Of a stretch of DNA of 64,000 nt, positions 28,452-37,540 are shown piece after piece. Numbering within the stretch: the first letter of the stretch is position 1; every line of letters begins with the position of its first letter. The DNA comes from VRUE01 sp963824215 (lineage in GTDB: Bacteria > Actinomycetota > Thermoleophilia > Solirubrobacterales > 70-9), in NCBI GenBank assembly GCA_963824215.1, contig CAWGOE010000001.1, positions 1,073,219 through 1,137,218 on the forward strand, given 5' to 3'. Both the position numbers and the translations under genes were made by a program. The notes beneath the pieces are model-generated. The model was given only the letters and a program-made list of their open reading frames with translations, was not told where the DNA came from and searched no databases.

Positions 28452-29447
28452 TCAAGGCCGAGTGGTCGACCGGATCTGTTGGATGTTGTCGCGTAGTTCG
28501 TCAAGCAATGCCTGTACTAAGTGGCAATTGCCGCCTAGCTCGAGGCGATCTTGATCGTCGTCGATGACGGCATCCAACCAAGCGCCAACGGAGCCCAGGG
28601 CCCACGCATCTGGGTTGCCTTGGAGTTGCGTTGCGCAGGAAGTGATCGCCCCACCATCGACCTCGACGGTCACCCCAGCCAGTCGCTTTGCCGTGCCATT
28701 TGATATTTCGGCGGCCAGCCGACAGGTTCCCGATAGCTCGGACGGAGGATGGAGCGGTGGCACGACAAGCAGTAAGGCTGCCTCGATATCAAGGCGGCCG
28801 ATCGGCGTAGCTGCCTGTGGCAAATGATTGCGCTCCCACCGGGCTGCCGCGGCAAGCGGCACCATGCCCTCGCGCAACCAGCCAGTAACCGCATAGGGCG
28901 TACCCCTTGCACCGCGGGGCCGGGCTTCGACCAATCCGGCGAGTCGCATCGCGCCAAGCCGACGCTCCAGGGATGGGTAGCTGAGTGCGCTGATCACTCG
29001 GTCGAGCTCCGTCAACGAGAGCGGCCCAGCCGCAAGTGCACGAAGCATTGCGGTTGACCAACCGTCTGCGAATGCTTTGATTGCCCCCTTCGCTGCATTG
29101 CCCCCCAGGCTCAATGGCCCCTCTGGTCCCCTTTGCAGCCAACGTTCAATGATGTCGGCAACGAGAAGGAGGTTGTGGCCAGGGGTGGTCAACCTGTATT
29201 CGAACATTCCGGGGAAGCGGTCTCGCCGCTCCTTGGCAATTACGCCAATATCGCCCAGGCGCTTGAGCTGTGCTCGCAGGGTGGTTTGGGCGGGAGAGTC
29301 GGTGTCATGTCGCAGATCAACACGTCGCTTCGGTCCGGACTTGAGTGCTTTCAAGATGAGCAGGTTCAACGGCGCAGCAAGCAGGAGGAGGGTCTGCGCT
29401 CCGGAGCGCGCCCCATTTTCGCTCCCGTTGACCGTGTTTGCAGTCAA
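28452..29447 (-). CDS. Transcriptional regulator with two HxlR-like winged helices and an SCP2-like C-terminal domain (paralogue 1)
   Basis: 331 residues. Residues ~20-95 form a winged helix (LNLLILKALKSGPKRRVDLRHDT...LRAQLKRLGDIGVIAKERRDRFPGMFEYRLTTPG). Residues ~125-195 form a second one (WSTAMLRALAAGPLSLTELDRVISALSYPSLERRLGAMRLAGLV). The last ~100 residues look like the SCP2 sterol-carrier fold seen fused to some actinobacterial HxlR proteins (LSGTCRLAAEISNG...ITSCATQLQGNPDAWALGSVGAWLDAV). It is the best preserved of three tandem paralogues and the last gene of that run. A ligand-responsive repressor is the likely role. Confidence 0.78.
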   Translation of the reverse strand: MTANTVNGSENGARSGAQTLLLLAAPLNLLILKALKSGPKRRVDLRHDTDSPAQTTLRAQLKRLGDIGVIAKERRDRFPGMFEYRLTTPGHNLLLVADIIERWLQRGPEGPLSLGGNAAKGAIKAFADGWSTAMLRALAAGPLSLTELDRVISALSYPSLERRLGAMRLAGLVEARPRGARGTPYAVTGWLREGMVPLAAAARWERNHLPQAATPIGRLDIEAALLLVVPPLHPPSELSGTCRLAAEISNGTAKRLAGVTVEVDGGAITSCATQLQGNPDAWALGSVGAWLDAVIDDDQDRLELGGNCHLVQALLDELRDNIQQIRSTTRP

Positions 29448-29511
29448 GCCTAGTGATTATGACATTAATCAGTTTTATTTGGGAAGTGCTGGCTGCAAAT
29501 GACGAGAGGTT

Positions 29512-30516
29512 TCAACCCACCGAAACGCCGAACAGCTTCTCGTGCAGCGTGTGGAGCAAGGTGCCTGCAAGATGTGGATCGCCGCCCGAGCGAACTTGCC
29601 TGGTATCCCGTTCGATCACCGTGTCGAGCCAGGCGGTGGCTGATGCCGAGGCCCACGCATCGACATCCTCATCCAGGCGGACCTCGCAGGAGACGAGCTG
29701 GCCCTTCTCGATCCGCACGGTGACGCCGGTGGGGCTGCTGGCGACGCCCTCGTCGAGGTCGACCGCCAGCGAGCACGTTCCTGAGATCTCTATGGGCAGC
29801 TCCAGCAGTGGCAGCGTGAGCAGGAAGGCGGCCTGCACGTCAAGCGCCGCGATCGGCGCCGTATCCTCGAGCGGGTGGCGGAGCTCCTGGCGTGCCCCGG
29901 CTGCGAGTGGGGCGATTGCCGTGCGCAGCCACTCGGTGGCGCCAAAGCGCTCCTCCTCACTGTCCTCGTCAAGGATGTCGACCAAGCTGGCGCCCAGCAT
30001 CTCCGCGATGCGGTCCTCGACTACGTCGTAGTCAAGGATTCCGATGGCCTCGGTTATCTGCGTGGCGGTCAAAGGCTCCGCCGCAAGCGCATGGATCACG
30101 GTGGACGACCAGCCGCCGAGCAGGGCGGATAGAGCTGGACCGGCCTCTGGGCCCAGCTCTATCGGCCCCTCGGGACAATCGCGCAGCCAGCGTTCGAGCA
30201 CCGAGCCGACGACAAGCAGGTCCTTCCCCGCCTGCGATGGCCGGAGCGTCGTGTCCCAGCCGATCGGCGCATTGGGGTCGGCGTTCGGATCGGCCGGTTC
30301 GACCAGGTACGGGTCGGCGATGATCTCGAGTGGCACGGGATCGTCGGGATCGGGGATGTCGACCTCGTCCATGACGTCGGCACCCGTGGCGGCCTCCGCC
30401 AGCATCGCCAAGAGGATGCTGCGCTGCATCGGGCTGGCCAGGTAAAGGAGAGTCAGTGCTCCCGCGCGCGCCCTGAAGCCGCCCTCACCCGTTCCGCTTT
30501 CGGGTGCTCCAGTCAA
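29512..30516 (-). CDS. HxlR/SCP2-like regulator (paralogue 2) with acidic insert replacing the first DNA-binding helix
   Basis: 334 residues with the same layout as the neighbouring paralogues. After MQRSILLAMLAEA the first winged helix is replaced by a ~45-residue Asp/Pro-rich insert (DEVDIPDPDDPVPLEII...DPNADPNAPIGW) before the shared LLVVGSVLERWLRDCPEGPIEL segment. The second winged helix (WSSTVIHALAAEPLTATQITEAIGILDY) and the SCP2-like end (ISGTCSLAVDLDEG...AWASASATAWLDTVI) remain. It starts four bases after paralogue 3 ends, so both are on one mRNA. Probably altered or lost DNA binding by the first domain. Confidence 0.75.
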   Translation of the reverse strand: MTGAPESGTGEGGFRARAGALTLLYLASPMQRSILLAMLAEAATGADVMDEVDIPDPDDPVPLEIIADPYLVEPADPNADPNAPIGWDTTLRPSQAGKDLLVVGSVLERWLRDCPEGPIELGPEAGPALSALLGGWSSTVIHALAAEPLTATQITEAIGILDYDVVEDRIAEMLGASLVDILDEDSEEERFGATEWLRTAIAPLAAGARQELRHPLEDTAPIAALDVQAAFLLTLPLLELPIEISGTCSLAVDLDEGVASSPTGVTVRIEKGQLVSCEVRLDEDVDAWASASATAWLDTVIERDTRQVRSGGDPHLAGTLLHTLHEKLFGVSVG

Positions 30517-30520
30517 CGGC

Positions 30521-31420
30521 TCAGGCGACCGGGACGCCGAACAGGGACGCGTGCAGCGAGTCGAGAACGGCGCGGCTCAGCCACTTGTCTCCACCGATCC
30601 GCACCTGCTGCGTGTCGGGCTCGACCACGGTGTCGAGCCAATCGCCGGCGGAGCCGGCTGCCCAAGCCCCGGCCTTTCCGTCGAGGCCTGGCAGGCAGGA
30701 GACAAGGTGCCCCTGCTCGATCGTTGCCGTGACGCCGGTAAGGCATCCGCTCTCGTCGTCCTCCAGATTGATGCCCAGCCGGCAGGTCCCGGAGAGCTGC
30801 CTTGGCAGCTCGACGAATTGCAGACTGCAACGGAAGCCCGCCTCCACGTCCAGGGCATCGATCGGCGCCATGCCCTCCTTTGGCTCGCGGCGCTCGAGCC
30901 GGGCCGATGCGATGAGCGGAGCAATGCCGGCCCGCAGCCAGTCGGTTGCTGCGTAGATCGTTTCGCCATTGACATCGAGACGCTCGATTTGCCGGGCCCC
31001 CTGCATCGCAGCAAGTAGGCGTTTGAGCGCCCGCCCTCCCAACCCTTCGACCAGGCTGTGCAATTCGCCGAACGTGTGCGGCTCGCGGGCGAGCGCGTGC
31101 ATCACGGTGGTCGACCATCCTTGAGCCAGGGCGGCTACAGCCCATTCGGCTTCTTGGCTCTCGAAGGGCAGCGGTCCTTGCGGGGCACTTTGCAGCCAGC
31201 GCTCGATGACGAAGCCGACGAAAAGCGCTTCCCGGCCGCCGGCGGTGACCCTGTACTCGTGTCCAGGGCCGGCGCCGAGCGGATGCTCGACCATCTTCTG
31301 CAGGATTCGGCGTTTGACTGGATCTGCCGCCATCAAGAGCAGCTGCGCCCCGGCTCGCATTCTCCCGTTGCTCACGCTGAAGTGACCTCCCGTCAGTTCG
31401 TGGCAATTGTGGCACGTCAC
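30521..31420 (-). CDS. HxlR/SCP2-like regulator (paralogue 3) with shortened N-terminal winged helix
   Basis: 299 residues and first gene of the three-gene run. The first winged helix is reduced to DPVKRRILQKMVEHPLGAGPGHEYRVTAGG, with the recognition helix missing. The second (WSTTVMHALAREPHTFGELHSLVEGLGGRALKRLLAAMQ) is retained. The C-terminal SCP2-like domain (LSGTCRLGINLEDDESG...AWAAGSAGDWLDTVV) is intact. Divergent from the pilus locus, whose first gene starts 64 bases away, so regulation of pilus genes is possible but unproven. Confidence 0.75.
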   Translation of the reverse strand: MTCHNCHELTGGHFSVSNGRMRAGAQLLLMAADPVKRRILQKMVEHPLGAGPGHEYRVTAGGREALFVGFVIERWLQSAPQGPLPFESQEAEWAVAALAQGWSTTVMHALAREPHTFGELHSLVEGLGGRALKRLLAAMQGARQIERLDVNGETIYAATDWLRAGIAPLIASARLERREPKEGMAPIDALDVEAGFRCSLQFVELPRQLSGTCRLGINLEDDESGCLTGVTATIEQGHLVSCLPGLDGKAGAWAAGSAGDWLDTVVEPDTQQVRIGGDKWLSRAVLDSLHASLFGVPVA

Positions 31421-31483
31421 GGTCCTTTTTGAAAACTTCCTAAGTCTTTGACCGGATATGGGTGTGATCGCCCGGGCGAGAAC

Positions 31484-32125
31484 ATGCGGGGACTCAAGCT
31501 GCCGGCCCTCGATGTCGAGCTATTAAGCGAACGTATGAGGGAGCAGCTCAACAGCAACCCGCTCGTGCAGCTCGCCGTGGTCGGCGTGCTGCTCGTCGGC
31601 GTCGCACTCTTCTTCATGTCGTCTGGCGGCGGCGGCGAAGAAGAACCGGCGGGCACGACCGAAGCGACGGTCAGCGTCGAAGGTGCGGTCGAAGAGCCAG
31701 CCGAAGCGGTCGCTGGCGACTCACTTTCCTCAGCCCTCTCGGTCGTCAACCAGGCGGCCGCTGTCGCCCCGCCGCTGCCGCGCCCGGTGCTCGACGCCTG
31801 GAGGGCCAACCGGACCCTCGTTCTGCTCATTGTCCGCGATGGCGGTATCGACGACCGCCTCGTCAAGAGCGCCACCGCGAGCCTCGACGGCTTTCCCGAC
31901 GCTGAGGTGTTCGTCGTCCCCGCAGCGAAGATCGCGCGCTACGCGGCGATCACCGAGGGGGTCGGGGTTGACCGTGTGCCCGCCCTGGTCGTTGTCAGCC
32001 CCAAGCACCTGAAGAAAACGGTCCCGACCGCCTCGGTCAGCTACGGCTTCCAGAGCCCGCAGAGCGTCGCCCAGGCCGTGATCGACGCTGGCTACAAGGG
32101 CAAGACGCTCGACTACCACCCGTGA
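31484..32125 (+). CDS. Membrane-anchored thioredoxin-fold-like protein at the head of the pilus locus
   Basis: About 213 residues from ATG 31484. A short cytoplasmic segment precedes one transmembrane helix (LVQLAVVGVLLVGVALFFM, about residues 27-45). An acidic Ala-rich linker follows, then a ~110-residue alpha/beta domain (RTLVLLIVRDGGIDDRLVKSA...GVDRVPALVVVSPKHLKKT) whose strand order and VPAL cis-Pro-like turn resemble a thioredoxin fold without CxxC. It ends four bases before pilB, so cotranscription is near certain. Perhaps a pilus-assembly accessory protein. Confidence 0.7.
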   Translation: MRGLKLPALDVELLSERMREQLNSNPLVQLAVVGVLLVGVALFFMSSGGGGEEEPAGTTEATVSVEGAVEEPAEAVAGDSLSSALSVVNQAAAVAPPLPRPVLDAWRANRTLVLLIVRDGGIDDRLVKSATASLDGFPDAEVFVVPAAKIARYAAITEGVGVDRVPALVVVSPKHLKKTVPTASVSYGFQSPQSVAQAVIDAGYKGKTLDYHP

Positions 32126-32129
32126 GCTG

Positions 32130-33932
32130 ATGAGCATGGACTCGCGGGACTTCCCGAGCCACCTGCGGCCGGTCCCCGATTCCGGCGACTCGACCGCGCC
32201 CGCGCTTGATCCGACGGCCGGCGGCACCCTCGGCCTCACGCCGCCGCAGGTACGCGGTCGCTCCAGCGGTTTTGTCACCGATGTCCTCGTCGATCTTGGC
32301 TATGTTGGCGATGACGTTGCACGGGCGGCGATCGAGGCGGCGCGCACCGCCGGTCGTCCGCCCGAGCGCCTGCTGATCGAGCAGGGCGCGATCACCGCCG
32401 ACCAGCTTTCGCGCGCGGTGGCCGAGCGCTACGGCCTCGATCACGTCGACCTCTCCACCTACCAGGTGGACATGGCGGCGGCGAACCTGATCTCGGTCAA
32501 TACGGCACGCCGCTACCGGGCGTTGCCCGTCGGCTTCGTCGACAAAGAGACCTTGCTGGTGGCGATGGCCGACCCGACCAACGTGCTGGCCGTCGACGAC
32601 ATCCAGATCGCCACCGCGCTCGATTGCCGCGTCGCGGTCGCCGCCGAGGAAGACATCGAGGCGCTGATCAGCCGCCTCAACACGCTGCAGAGTGCGGTCA
32701 GCGAGGCAGTCACCGAAGGCGAGGCGGAGGCCGAAGAGGGGGAGCTGGCCGAGGTCGCCGACATGGAAGTCAGCGCCGAGGACGCACCGGTGATCAAGCT
32801 CGTCTACAGCATCCTCGGGCAGGCGGTGGGGGAGGGCGCCTCCGACGTCCACTTCGAGCCAGGTGAAGACGAGATGCGAGTCCGCTTCCGGGTCGACGGC
32901 GTGCTGCGCGAGGCGGCCCACGTGCCGAAGCGGATGGTCAACGCGGTGGTCTCCCGGGTGAAGATCATGAGCGACCTCAACATCGCCGAGAAGCGCGTGC
33001 CGCAGGACGGTCGCGTCAGCGTCACGGTCGAAGAGCGACGCGTCGACCTGCGTATCACCACCCTGCCGACCCAGCGTGGCGAGGGAGCGACGATCCGCAT
33101 CCTCGATAAGGAGAACGCGCAGCGCTCGCTCGATGAGCTCGGCATGGATGGGGAAGGGCGGGAGCGCTTCGAGCATGCCTTCAGGCAGTCCTACGGCGCG
33201 GTGTTGGTCACCGGGCCGACCGGCTCGGGCAAGAGCACGACCCTCTATGCGGCGCTGCAGGAGATCAACGAAGTCGAGCGCAACATCATCACGATCGAGG
33301 ATCCGGTCGAGTACCGCTTGGGCGGCGTCAACCAGATCAACGTCAATCGCAAGGCGGGCCTTGACTTCGCCACCGGCCTGCGCTCGATCCTGCGCGCCGA
33401 CCCCGACATCGTGATGGTCGGCGAGATCCGCGACGGCGAGACCGCGCGGATCGCGATCGAGGCGGCGCTGACCGGTCACATGATGCTGACGACCCTGCAC
33501 ACCAACGATGCCCCGGGCGCGATCACCCGCCTGACCAAGATGGGCATCGAGGCCTTCCTGATCGCCTCGGCGGTCGATTGCGTGGTCGCCCAGCGGCTGG
33601 CGCGCAAGCTCTGCAGCCACTGCAAGCGACGCGCGATCGTCCCGCCACAGGCCCTAGCCGAAGCCGAGCTGAAGGTCGGGGGGGAGGTCGAGGGCTATGA
33701 GCCGGTCGGCTGCTCGCGCTGCAACCAGAGCGGTTACCGCGGCCGGGTCGGGATCTACTCGGTGATGGCCCTGAGCGACAACCTGAAGGAGATGGTCGTC
33801 GCCCAGGCGCCCGAGGCGGAGATCGCTGCGATAGCGCGTGAAGAGGGGATGCTCACCCTGCGCGAAGACGGCCTGGTCAAAGTCCGTGCCGGCCTGACCA
33901 GCCTCGAGGAGATCGTTCGTGTCACCGCCTAA
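32130..33932 (+). CDS. pilB: Type IV pilus assembly ATPase PilB (GspE family)
   Basis: 600 residues. An MshEN-type N-terminal domain (DVLVDLGYVGDDVARAAIEAARTAGRPPERLLIEQGAI), which in related proteins binds cyclic di-GMP, is followed by the secretion ATPase core. Core motifs: Walker A GPTGSGKSTT, Asp box VERNIITIEDPVEY, Walker B IVMVGEIRDGET, His box MLTTLHTND. A tetracysteine zinc site (CSHCKRR...CSRCNQ) follows. It powers pilus extension from the cytoplasmic face. Possible cyclic di-GMP control of PilB would parallel the riboswitch on the pilin mRNA. Confidence 0.95.
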   Translation: MSMDSRDFPSHLRPVPDSGDSTAPALDPTAGGTLGLTPPQVRGRSSGFVTDVLVDLGYVGDDVARAAIEAARTAGRPPERLLIEQGAITADQLSRAVAERYGLDHVDLSTYQVDMAAANLISVNTARRYRALPVGFVDKETLLVAMADPTNVLAVDDIQIATALDCRVAVAAEEDIEALISRLNTLQSAVSEAVTEGEAEAEEGELAEVADMEVSAEDAPVIKLVYSILGQAVGEGASDVHFEPGEDEMRVRFRVDGVLREAAHVPKRMVNAVVSRVKIMSDLNIAEKRVPQDGRVSVTVEERRVDLRITTLPTQRGEGATIRILDKENAQRSLDELGMDGEGRERFEHAFRQSYGAVLVTGPTGSGKSTTLYAALQEINEVERNIITIEDPVEYRLGGVNQINVNRKAGLDFATGLRSILRADPDIVMVGEIRDGETARIAIEAALTGHMMLTTLHTNDAPGAITRLTKMGIEAFLIASAVDCVVAQRLARKLCSHCKRRAIVPPQALAEAELKVGGEVEGYEPVGCSRCNQSGYRGRVGIYSVMALSDNLKEMVVAQAPEAEIAAIAREEGMLTLREDGLVKVRAGLTSLEEIVRVTA

Positions 33933-33965
33933 AGGGATCGGCCCGTCGGGTCGATCTAGCTGACC

Positions 33966-35123
33966 ATGGCTTTCGATTTCGCAGAGGTCCTCGGCCGCAT
34001 GGTCGAGAGCCGTGCCTCCGACGTGCACCTCACGCCCGGCGCGCCCCCGTCGATGCGCGACAAGGGCAAGATCGTGCCGATGGAGGGTTTCCCCGTGCTC
34101 TCGGGCCAGGAGACCCGCGAGGTCGTCTACAGCATCCTCAACGACGACCAGCGCAAACGCTTCGAGACTGGCAAGCAGCTCGACTTCGCCTATGCGATCC
34201 CTGGCGTCGCCCGCTTCCGCGTCAACTGCTTCTTTCAGCGTGGCTCGGTCAGCGCCGCCTTCCGCCTCGTGCCGCAGGACATCCCCAGCCTCGACTCGCT
34301 CAAGGTGCCGCAGGTGCTGCGTGAGCTCTGCGCCAAACCGCGCGGCTTCGTCCTCGTCACCGGCCCGACCGGCTCGGGCAAGAGCACGACCCTGGCAGCG
34401 ATGATCGACGTGATCAACTCCGAGAACCAGGATCACATCCTCACGATCGAGGATCCGATCGAGTTCCTGCACCAGCACAAACGCTCGATCGTCAACCAGC
34501 GCGAGGTGGGGAGCGACGCGCCTGACTTCGCCCTCGGCCTGCGCGCCGCTCTGCGCGAGGACCCGGACGTGATCCTGGTCGGCGAGATGCGCGACCTGGA
34601 GACGATCTCCACCGCGCTGACCGCGGCCGAGACCGGCCACCTCGTCTTCGCCACCTTGCACACCCAGTCGACCGCGCAGACGGTCGACCGGATCATCGAC
34701 GTCTTCCCGCCCCAGCAGCAGGGCCAGGTGCGGACCCAGCTCTCGATCGCGCTGCAGGGGATCGTCACCCAGCAACTGCTGCCGACCGCTGATGGCATGG
34801 GCCGGGTCGTCGCCACCGAGGTGCTCGTGCCGACGCCGGCGATCCGCAACCTGATCCGCGAGGGCAAGACGCACCAGATTTACGCTGCCGTGCAGACCTC
34901 CGGCGCGGTCGGCATGCAGACCATGGACGCCGACCTGGCGCGGCTGGTGCGAGAAGGGACGATCACCCGCGCCCTGGCCGAACAGCGCGCCTCGGTACCG
35001 GAGGAGCTCAAACGGCTGCTCGGCGCGGAGCCGATTGCGCCCGCCGCTATGCAGGGAGACGGGTTCCCGCAATCCGCTCCGGCCTCCGCGCCACCTCCGC
35101 CTGCCTACACCCCCGGGGCCTAG
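33966..35123 (+). CDS. pilT: Type IV pilus retraction ATPase PilT
   Basis: 385 residues. An N-terminal PAS-like domain (SRASDVHLTPGAPPSMRDKGKIVPM) is followed by Walker A GPTGSGKSTT, Asp box ILTIEDPIEFLH, Walker B VILVGEMRDLET, His box FATLHTQST and the PilT-specific AIRNLIREGKTHQI. It depolymerises the pilus, so the pilus can retract and the cell may have twitching motility or DNA uptake. A Pro/Ala-rich tail of ~30 residues is extra. It starts 33 bases after pilB. Confidence 0.95.
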   Translation: MAFDFAEVLGRMVESRASDVHLTPGAPPSMRDKGKIVPMEGFPVLSGQETREVVYSILNDDQRKRFETGKQLDFAYAIPGVARFRVNCFFQRGSVSAAFRLVPQDIPSLDSLKVPQVLRELCAKPRGFVLVTGPTGSGKSTTLAAMIDVINSENQDHILTIEDPIEFLHQHKRSIVNQREVGSDAPDFALGLRAALREDPDVILVGEMRDLETISTALTAAETGHLVFATLHTQSTAQTVDRIIDVFPPQQQGQVRTQLSIALQGIVTQQLLPTADGMGRVVATEVLVPTPAIRNLIREGKTHQIYAAVQTSGAVGMQTMDADLARLVREGTITRALAEQRASVPEELKRLLGAEPIAPAAMQGDGFPQSAPASAPPPPAYTPGA

Positions 35124-35126
35124 CCG

Positions 35127-36371
35127 ATGGCGAGCGCAAGCACCTTCGCCTTCCGCGCGATGGACGTCGCCGGGGCCGCCACCGCCGGCGAGCTCGAGGC
35201 CGACTCCAAGGCGCAGGTGACCGAGCAGCTGCGCCAGCGCGGCCTGATCGTCCTCGACGTCAGCGAGAAGAAAGCGCCGTTCGCGATCGAGGACCTGTTC
35301 AAACGGTTCCAGTCGGTCGACGTGCGCGAGCTCGCCGTCTTCTCTCGCCAGTTCGCCACCCTCGTCGCCTCGGGGATGCCGATGCTGCGCACCCTGCACA
35401 CGCTCGAGGAACAGACGCAGGACGAGAAGATCAAGGAGGCCGTGGCGGGCGTGCGCGCCGACGTTGAGGCCGGCAGCACGCTGGAGCAGGCGATGGAGCG
35501 CCACCCGGACGTCTTCGATCGCCTCTACCGGGCGATGGTCCGCTCGGGCGAGGAGTCGGGGCGGCTCGAGGACTCGCTCGATCGGGTCGCCTACCAGGTG
35601 GAGAAAGCCGACGCGCTGAGGCGGCAGGTGAAATCGGCGATGATGTACCCGCTGCTGGTCTTCGGCTTCGCGGTGGTCGCGCTGGTCGCGATCGTCGCAT
35701 TCGTTATCCCGGTCTTTGCTGGGATCTTCGAAGAACTGGCCGAAGAAAATCCCGAGGAAGGCGGTGGGCTGCCCTTGCCAACGCAGCTCTGCGTTTCGGT
35801 CTCAGACGCGATCACGGGCTACTGGTTCATCCTCATCCCGATGCTGGTCGGACTCACCGTCGGCTTCTTCCAGTGGAAGAAGACCGACCGCGGCAAGGAG
35901 ATGTGGGACCGCTTCAAACTGAAGATCCCCTTCCAGATCGGCGACGTGATCCAGAAGGTGGCGTTGGCCCGCTGGTCACGCACCTTCTCGGGCTCGGTCT
36001 CGGCCGGCGTGCCGATGCTGCAGTCGATCAAACTGACCGGCGAAACCGCGGGCAACGTCGTCATCGAGCAGGCGATGGAAGACCTCTACGCGGCGGCCAA
36101 GCGCGGTGGCTCGCTGGCCGGGCCGATCGAGCGCAACCCGATCTTCCCGCCGATGGTCGGCCACATGGTTGCCGTCGGCGAGGAAACCGGTCAGCTGGAA
36201 AACATGCTCGGCAAAGTCGCCGACTTCTACGAGACCGAGGTCGACGCCAAGATCAAAGCGCTCACCTCGCTGATCGAGCCGCTGATGATCGTCTTCGTCG
36301 GCGGCATGGTCGGCTTCATCGTGATCGCGATGTACCTGCCGATCTTCAGCCTCTACGACAAGGTTCGCTGA
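35127..36371 (+). CDS. pilC: Type IV pilus inner-membrane platform protein PilC
   Basis: 414 residues with two T2SSF domains. The first is around AVFSRQFATLVASGMPMLRTLHTLEEQTQDEKIKEAV, the second around ARWSRTFSGSVSAGVPMLQSIKLTGETAGNVVIEQAM. There are three transmembrane helices, near residues 170-195, 228-248 and 375-400. The N-terminus has the GspF-type FRAMDVAGAATAGELEAD strand. PilC links the ATPases to the growing pilus. It starts three bases after the pilT stop. Confidence 0.95.
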   Translation: MASASTFAFRAMDVAGAATAGELEADSKAQVTEQLRQRGLIVLDVSEKKAPFAIEDLFKRFQSVDVRELAVFSRQFATLVASGMPMLRTLHTLEEQTQDEKIKEAVAGVRADVEAGSTLEQAMERHPDVFDRLYRAMVRSGEESGRLEDSLDRVAYQVEKADALRRQVKSAMMYPLLVFGFAVVALVAIVAFVIPVFAGIFEELAEENPEEGGGLPLPTQLCVSVSDAITGYWFILIPMLVGLTVGFFQWKKTDRGKEMWDRFKLKIPFQIGDVIQKVALARWSRTFSGSVSAGVPMLQSIKLTGETAGNVVIEQAMEDLYAAAKRGGSLAGPIERNPIFPPMVGHMVAVGEETGQLENMLGKVADFYETEVDAKIKALTSLIEPLMIVFVGGMVGFIVIAMYLPIFSLYDKVR

Positions 36372-36378
36372 CCACGGC

Positions 36379-37446
36379 ATGGCCGCTGAGAACGGCGGGA
36401 CCGGACCCCTGGTTGGCTCGGCCTCCGGTCAGGAGGGGGTCCAGCGGGCGATCGCCGGCCTGCCCAGGCGACAGCGCGAAGCGCTCGAGCTGCTGGAGCG
36501 TGAGCGGCTTTCCTACGAGGAAATAGCGGCGAGGATGGGGACGAGTCACGGCTCGGTCGCCCAGCTGATCTCGCGGGCGCGGATCAACCTCTACGACGAG
36601 CTGCGCGGCACGCCACTGGCCTCGGTCGCCGCGCCTTCTCCGGAGTGCGAGCGGTCGCTGCCGTTGATCGCGGCGCGCGAAGACGGGCAGCTCGACCCAG
36701 CCTCCGACGGCGACGCGGCCTGGCTCGACGCTCATCTGGCCGGCTGCGATCGATGCAGGCCCGCCGTCGAGCAGATGGCGGAGGCCGCGGCCTCCTATCG
36801 CGCCTGTGCGGCGCCGGCCATTCGGCCTCCGGCGCCAAAGGGAACCAGGCCGCGACGGCGGAGGGTGGCGTTCGTGGCGACTTCCCTGGCCGTGGTGCTT
36901 CTCGCCGGGTTCGCAGCGGCGGCTTTAGTCGGAGGTGACGACGATCCGGCACCGGCCGATCCGGCCGGGCGGGTCACTGCTCCCGGAACGAGTGAGGGCG
37001 AGGGCTCCTCGCGGGCCAAGCTCGCCGATGCCGATGGAAGCAAGGGAGATGCAAGGAAGAAGAAATCCAAGCCGAGCGGGCGGGACTCGGAGGCCGCTGC
37101 CGGGCAAGGCGCCGCTGCTGAGCCCACCGCGGGGGAAGCTGCTCCGACCTCGGTGACCGATCTGGGGCCACCAGCCGCAGGCGGCGGCGTCCCGAGCGAG
37201 CACACGCCCGGCCCGAACCCGTCTTCCGGCAAGGCGGCGGTCAACCCGCCCAAGCAGGTCTCCACCCCGAAGCACAGCTCCAAGCCGAAGCCCGCGCCCA
37301 CCTCCATCCAGGCGACCCAGCCCACCCCCGAGCCGTCGCCCGCTGTGCCCTCACCCGAAGCTTCCCCTCCCGCTGAAGAAGCGCCCGGCAAGCCGGGCCG
37401 CAGCGGAGAAGCACCCGGCAAACCTGCCGACCGCCCGCCACGATAG
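36379..37446 (+). CDS. Fusion of sigma-70 region 4, zinc-finger anti-sigma domain and transmembrane/Pro-rich tail
   Basis: 355 residues. Residues ~20-75 are a sigma-70 region 4 HTH (LPRRQREALELLERERLSYEEIAARMGTSHGSVAQLISRAR). Residues ~90-140 are an anti-sigma zinc-finger-like domain with a Cys followed later by HLAGCDRC (HxxxCxxC). One membrane helix lies at ~158-178 (VAFVATSLAVVLLAGFAAAALV). The last ~170 residues are Pro/Ser/Lys-rich and disordered, probably outside the membrane. There is no region 2, so it cannot be a normal sigma factor. It starts seven bases after pilC and precedes the riboswitch and pilin. It could sense the envelope and affect promoter use at the pilus locus. Confidence 0.75.
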   Translation: MAAENGGTGPLVGSASGQEGVQRAIAGLPRRQREALELLERERLSYEEIAARMGTSHGSVAQLISRARINLYDELRGTPLASVAAPSPECERSLPLIAAREDGQLDPASDGDAAWLDAHLAGCDRCRPAVEQMAEAAASYRACAAPAIRPPAPKGTRPRRRRVAFVATSLAVVLLAGFAAAALVGGDDDPAPADPAGRVTAPGTSEGEGSSRAKLADADGSKGDARKKKSKPSGRDSEAAAGQGAAAEPTAGEAAPTSVTDLGPPAAGGGVPSEHTPGPNPSSGKAAVNPPKQVSTPKHSSKPKPAPTSIQATQPTPEPSPAVPSPEASPPAEEAPGKPGRSGEAPGKPADRPPR

Positions 37447-37540
37447 CCGCGAGACCGACTTTTTGGGAGATGAAGCCCAAATTTCGGGGATTTAGGGATT
37501 TTCGTGGTGGTCGATTAGGGGTCTGTGATGAATCTGCCAG

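Noticed and set aside
36379..37446. Ordinary ECF sigma factor
   Set aside because: Region 2 is missing and a zinc-finger, membrane helix and external tail follow region 4.
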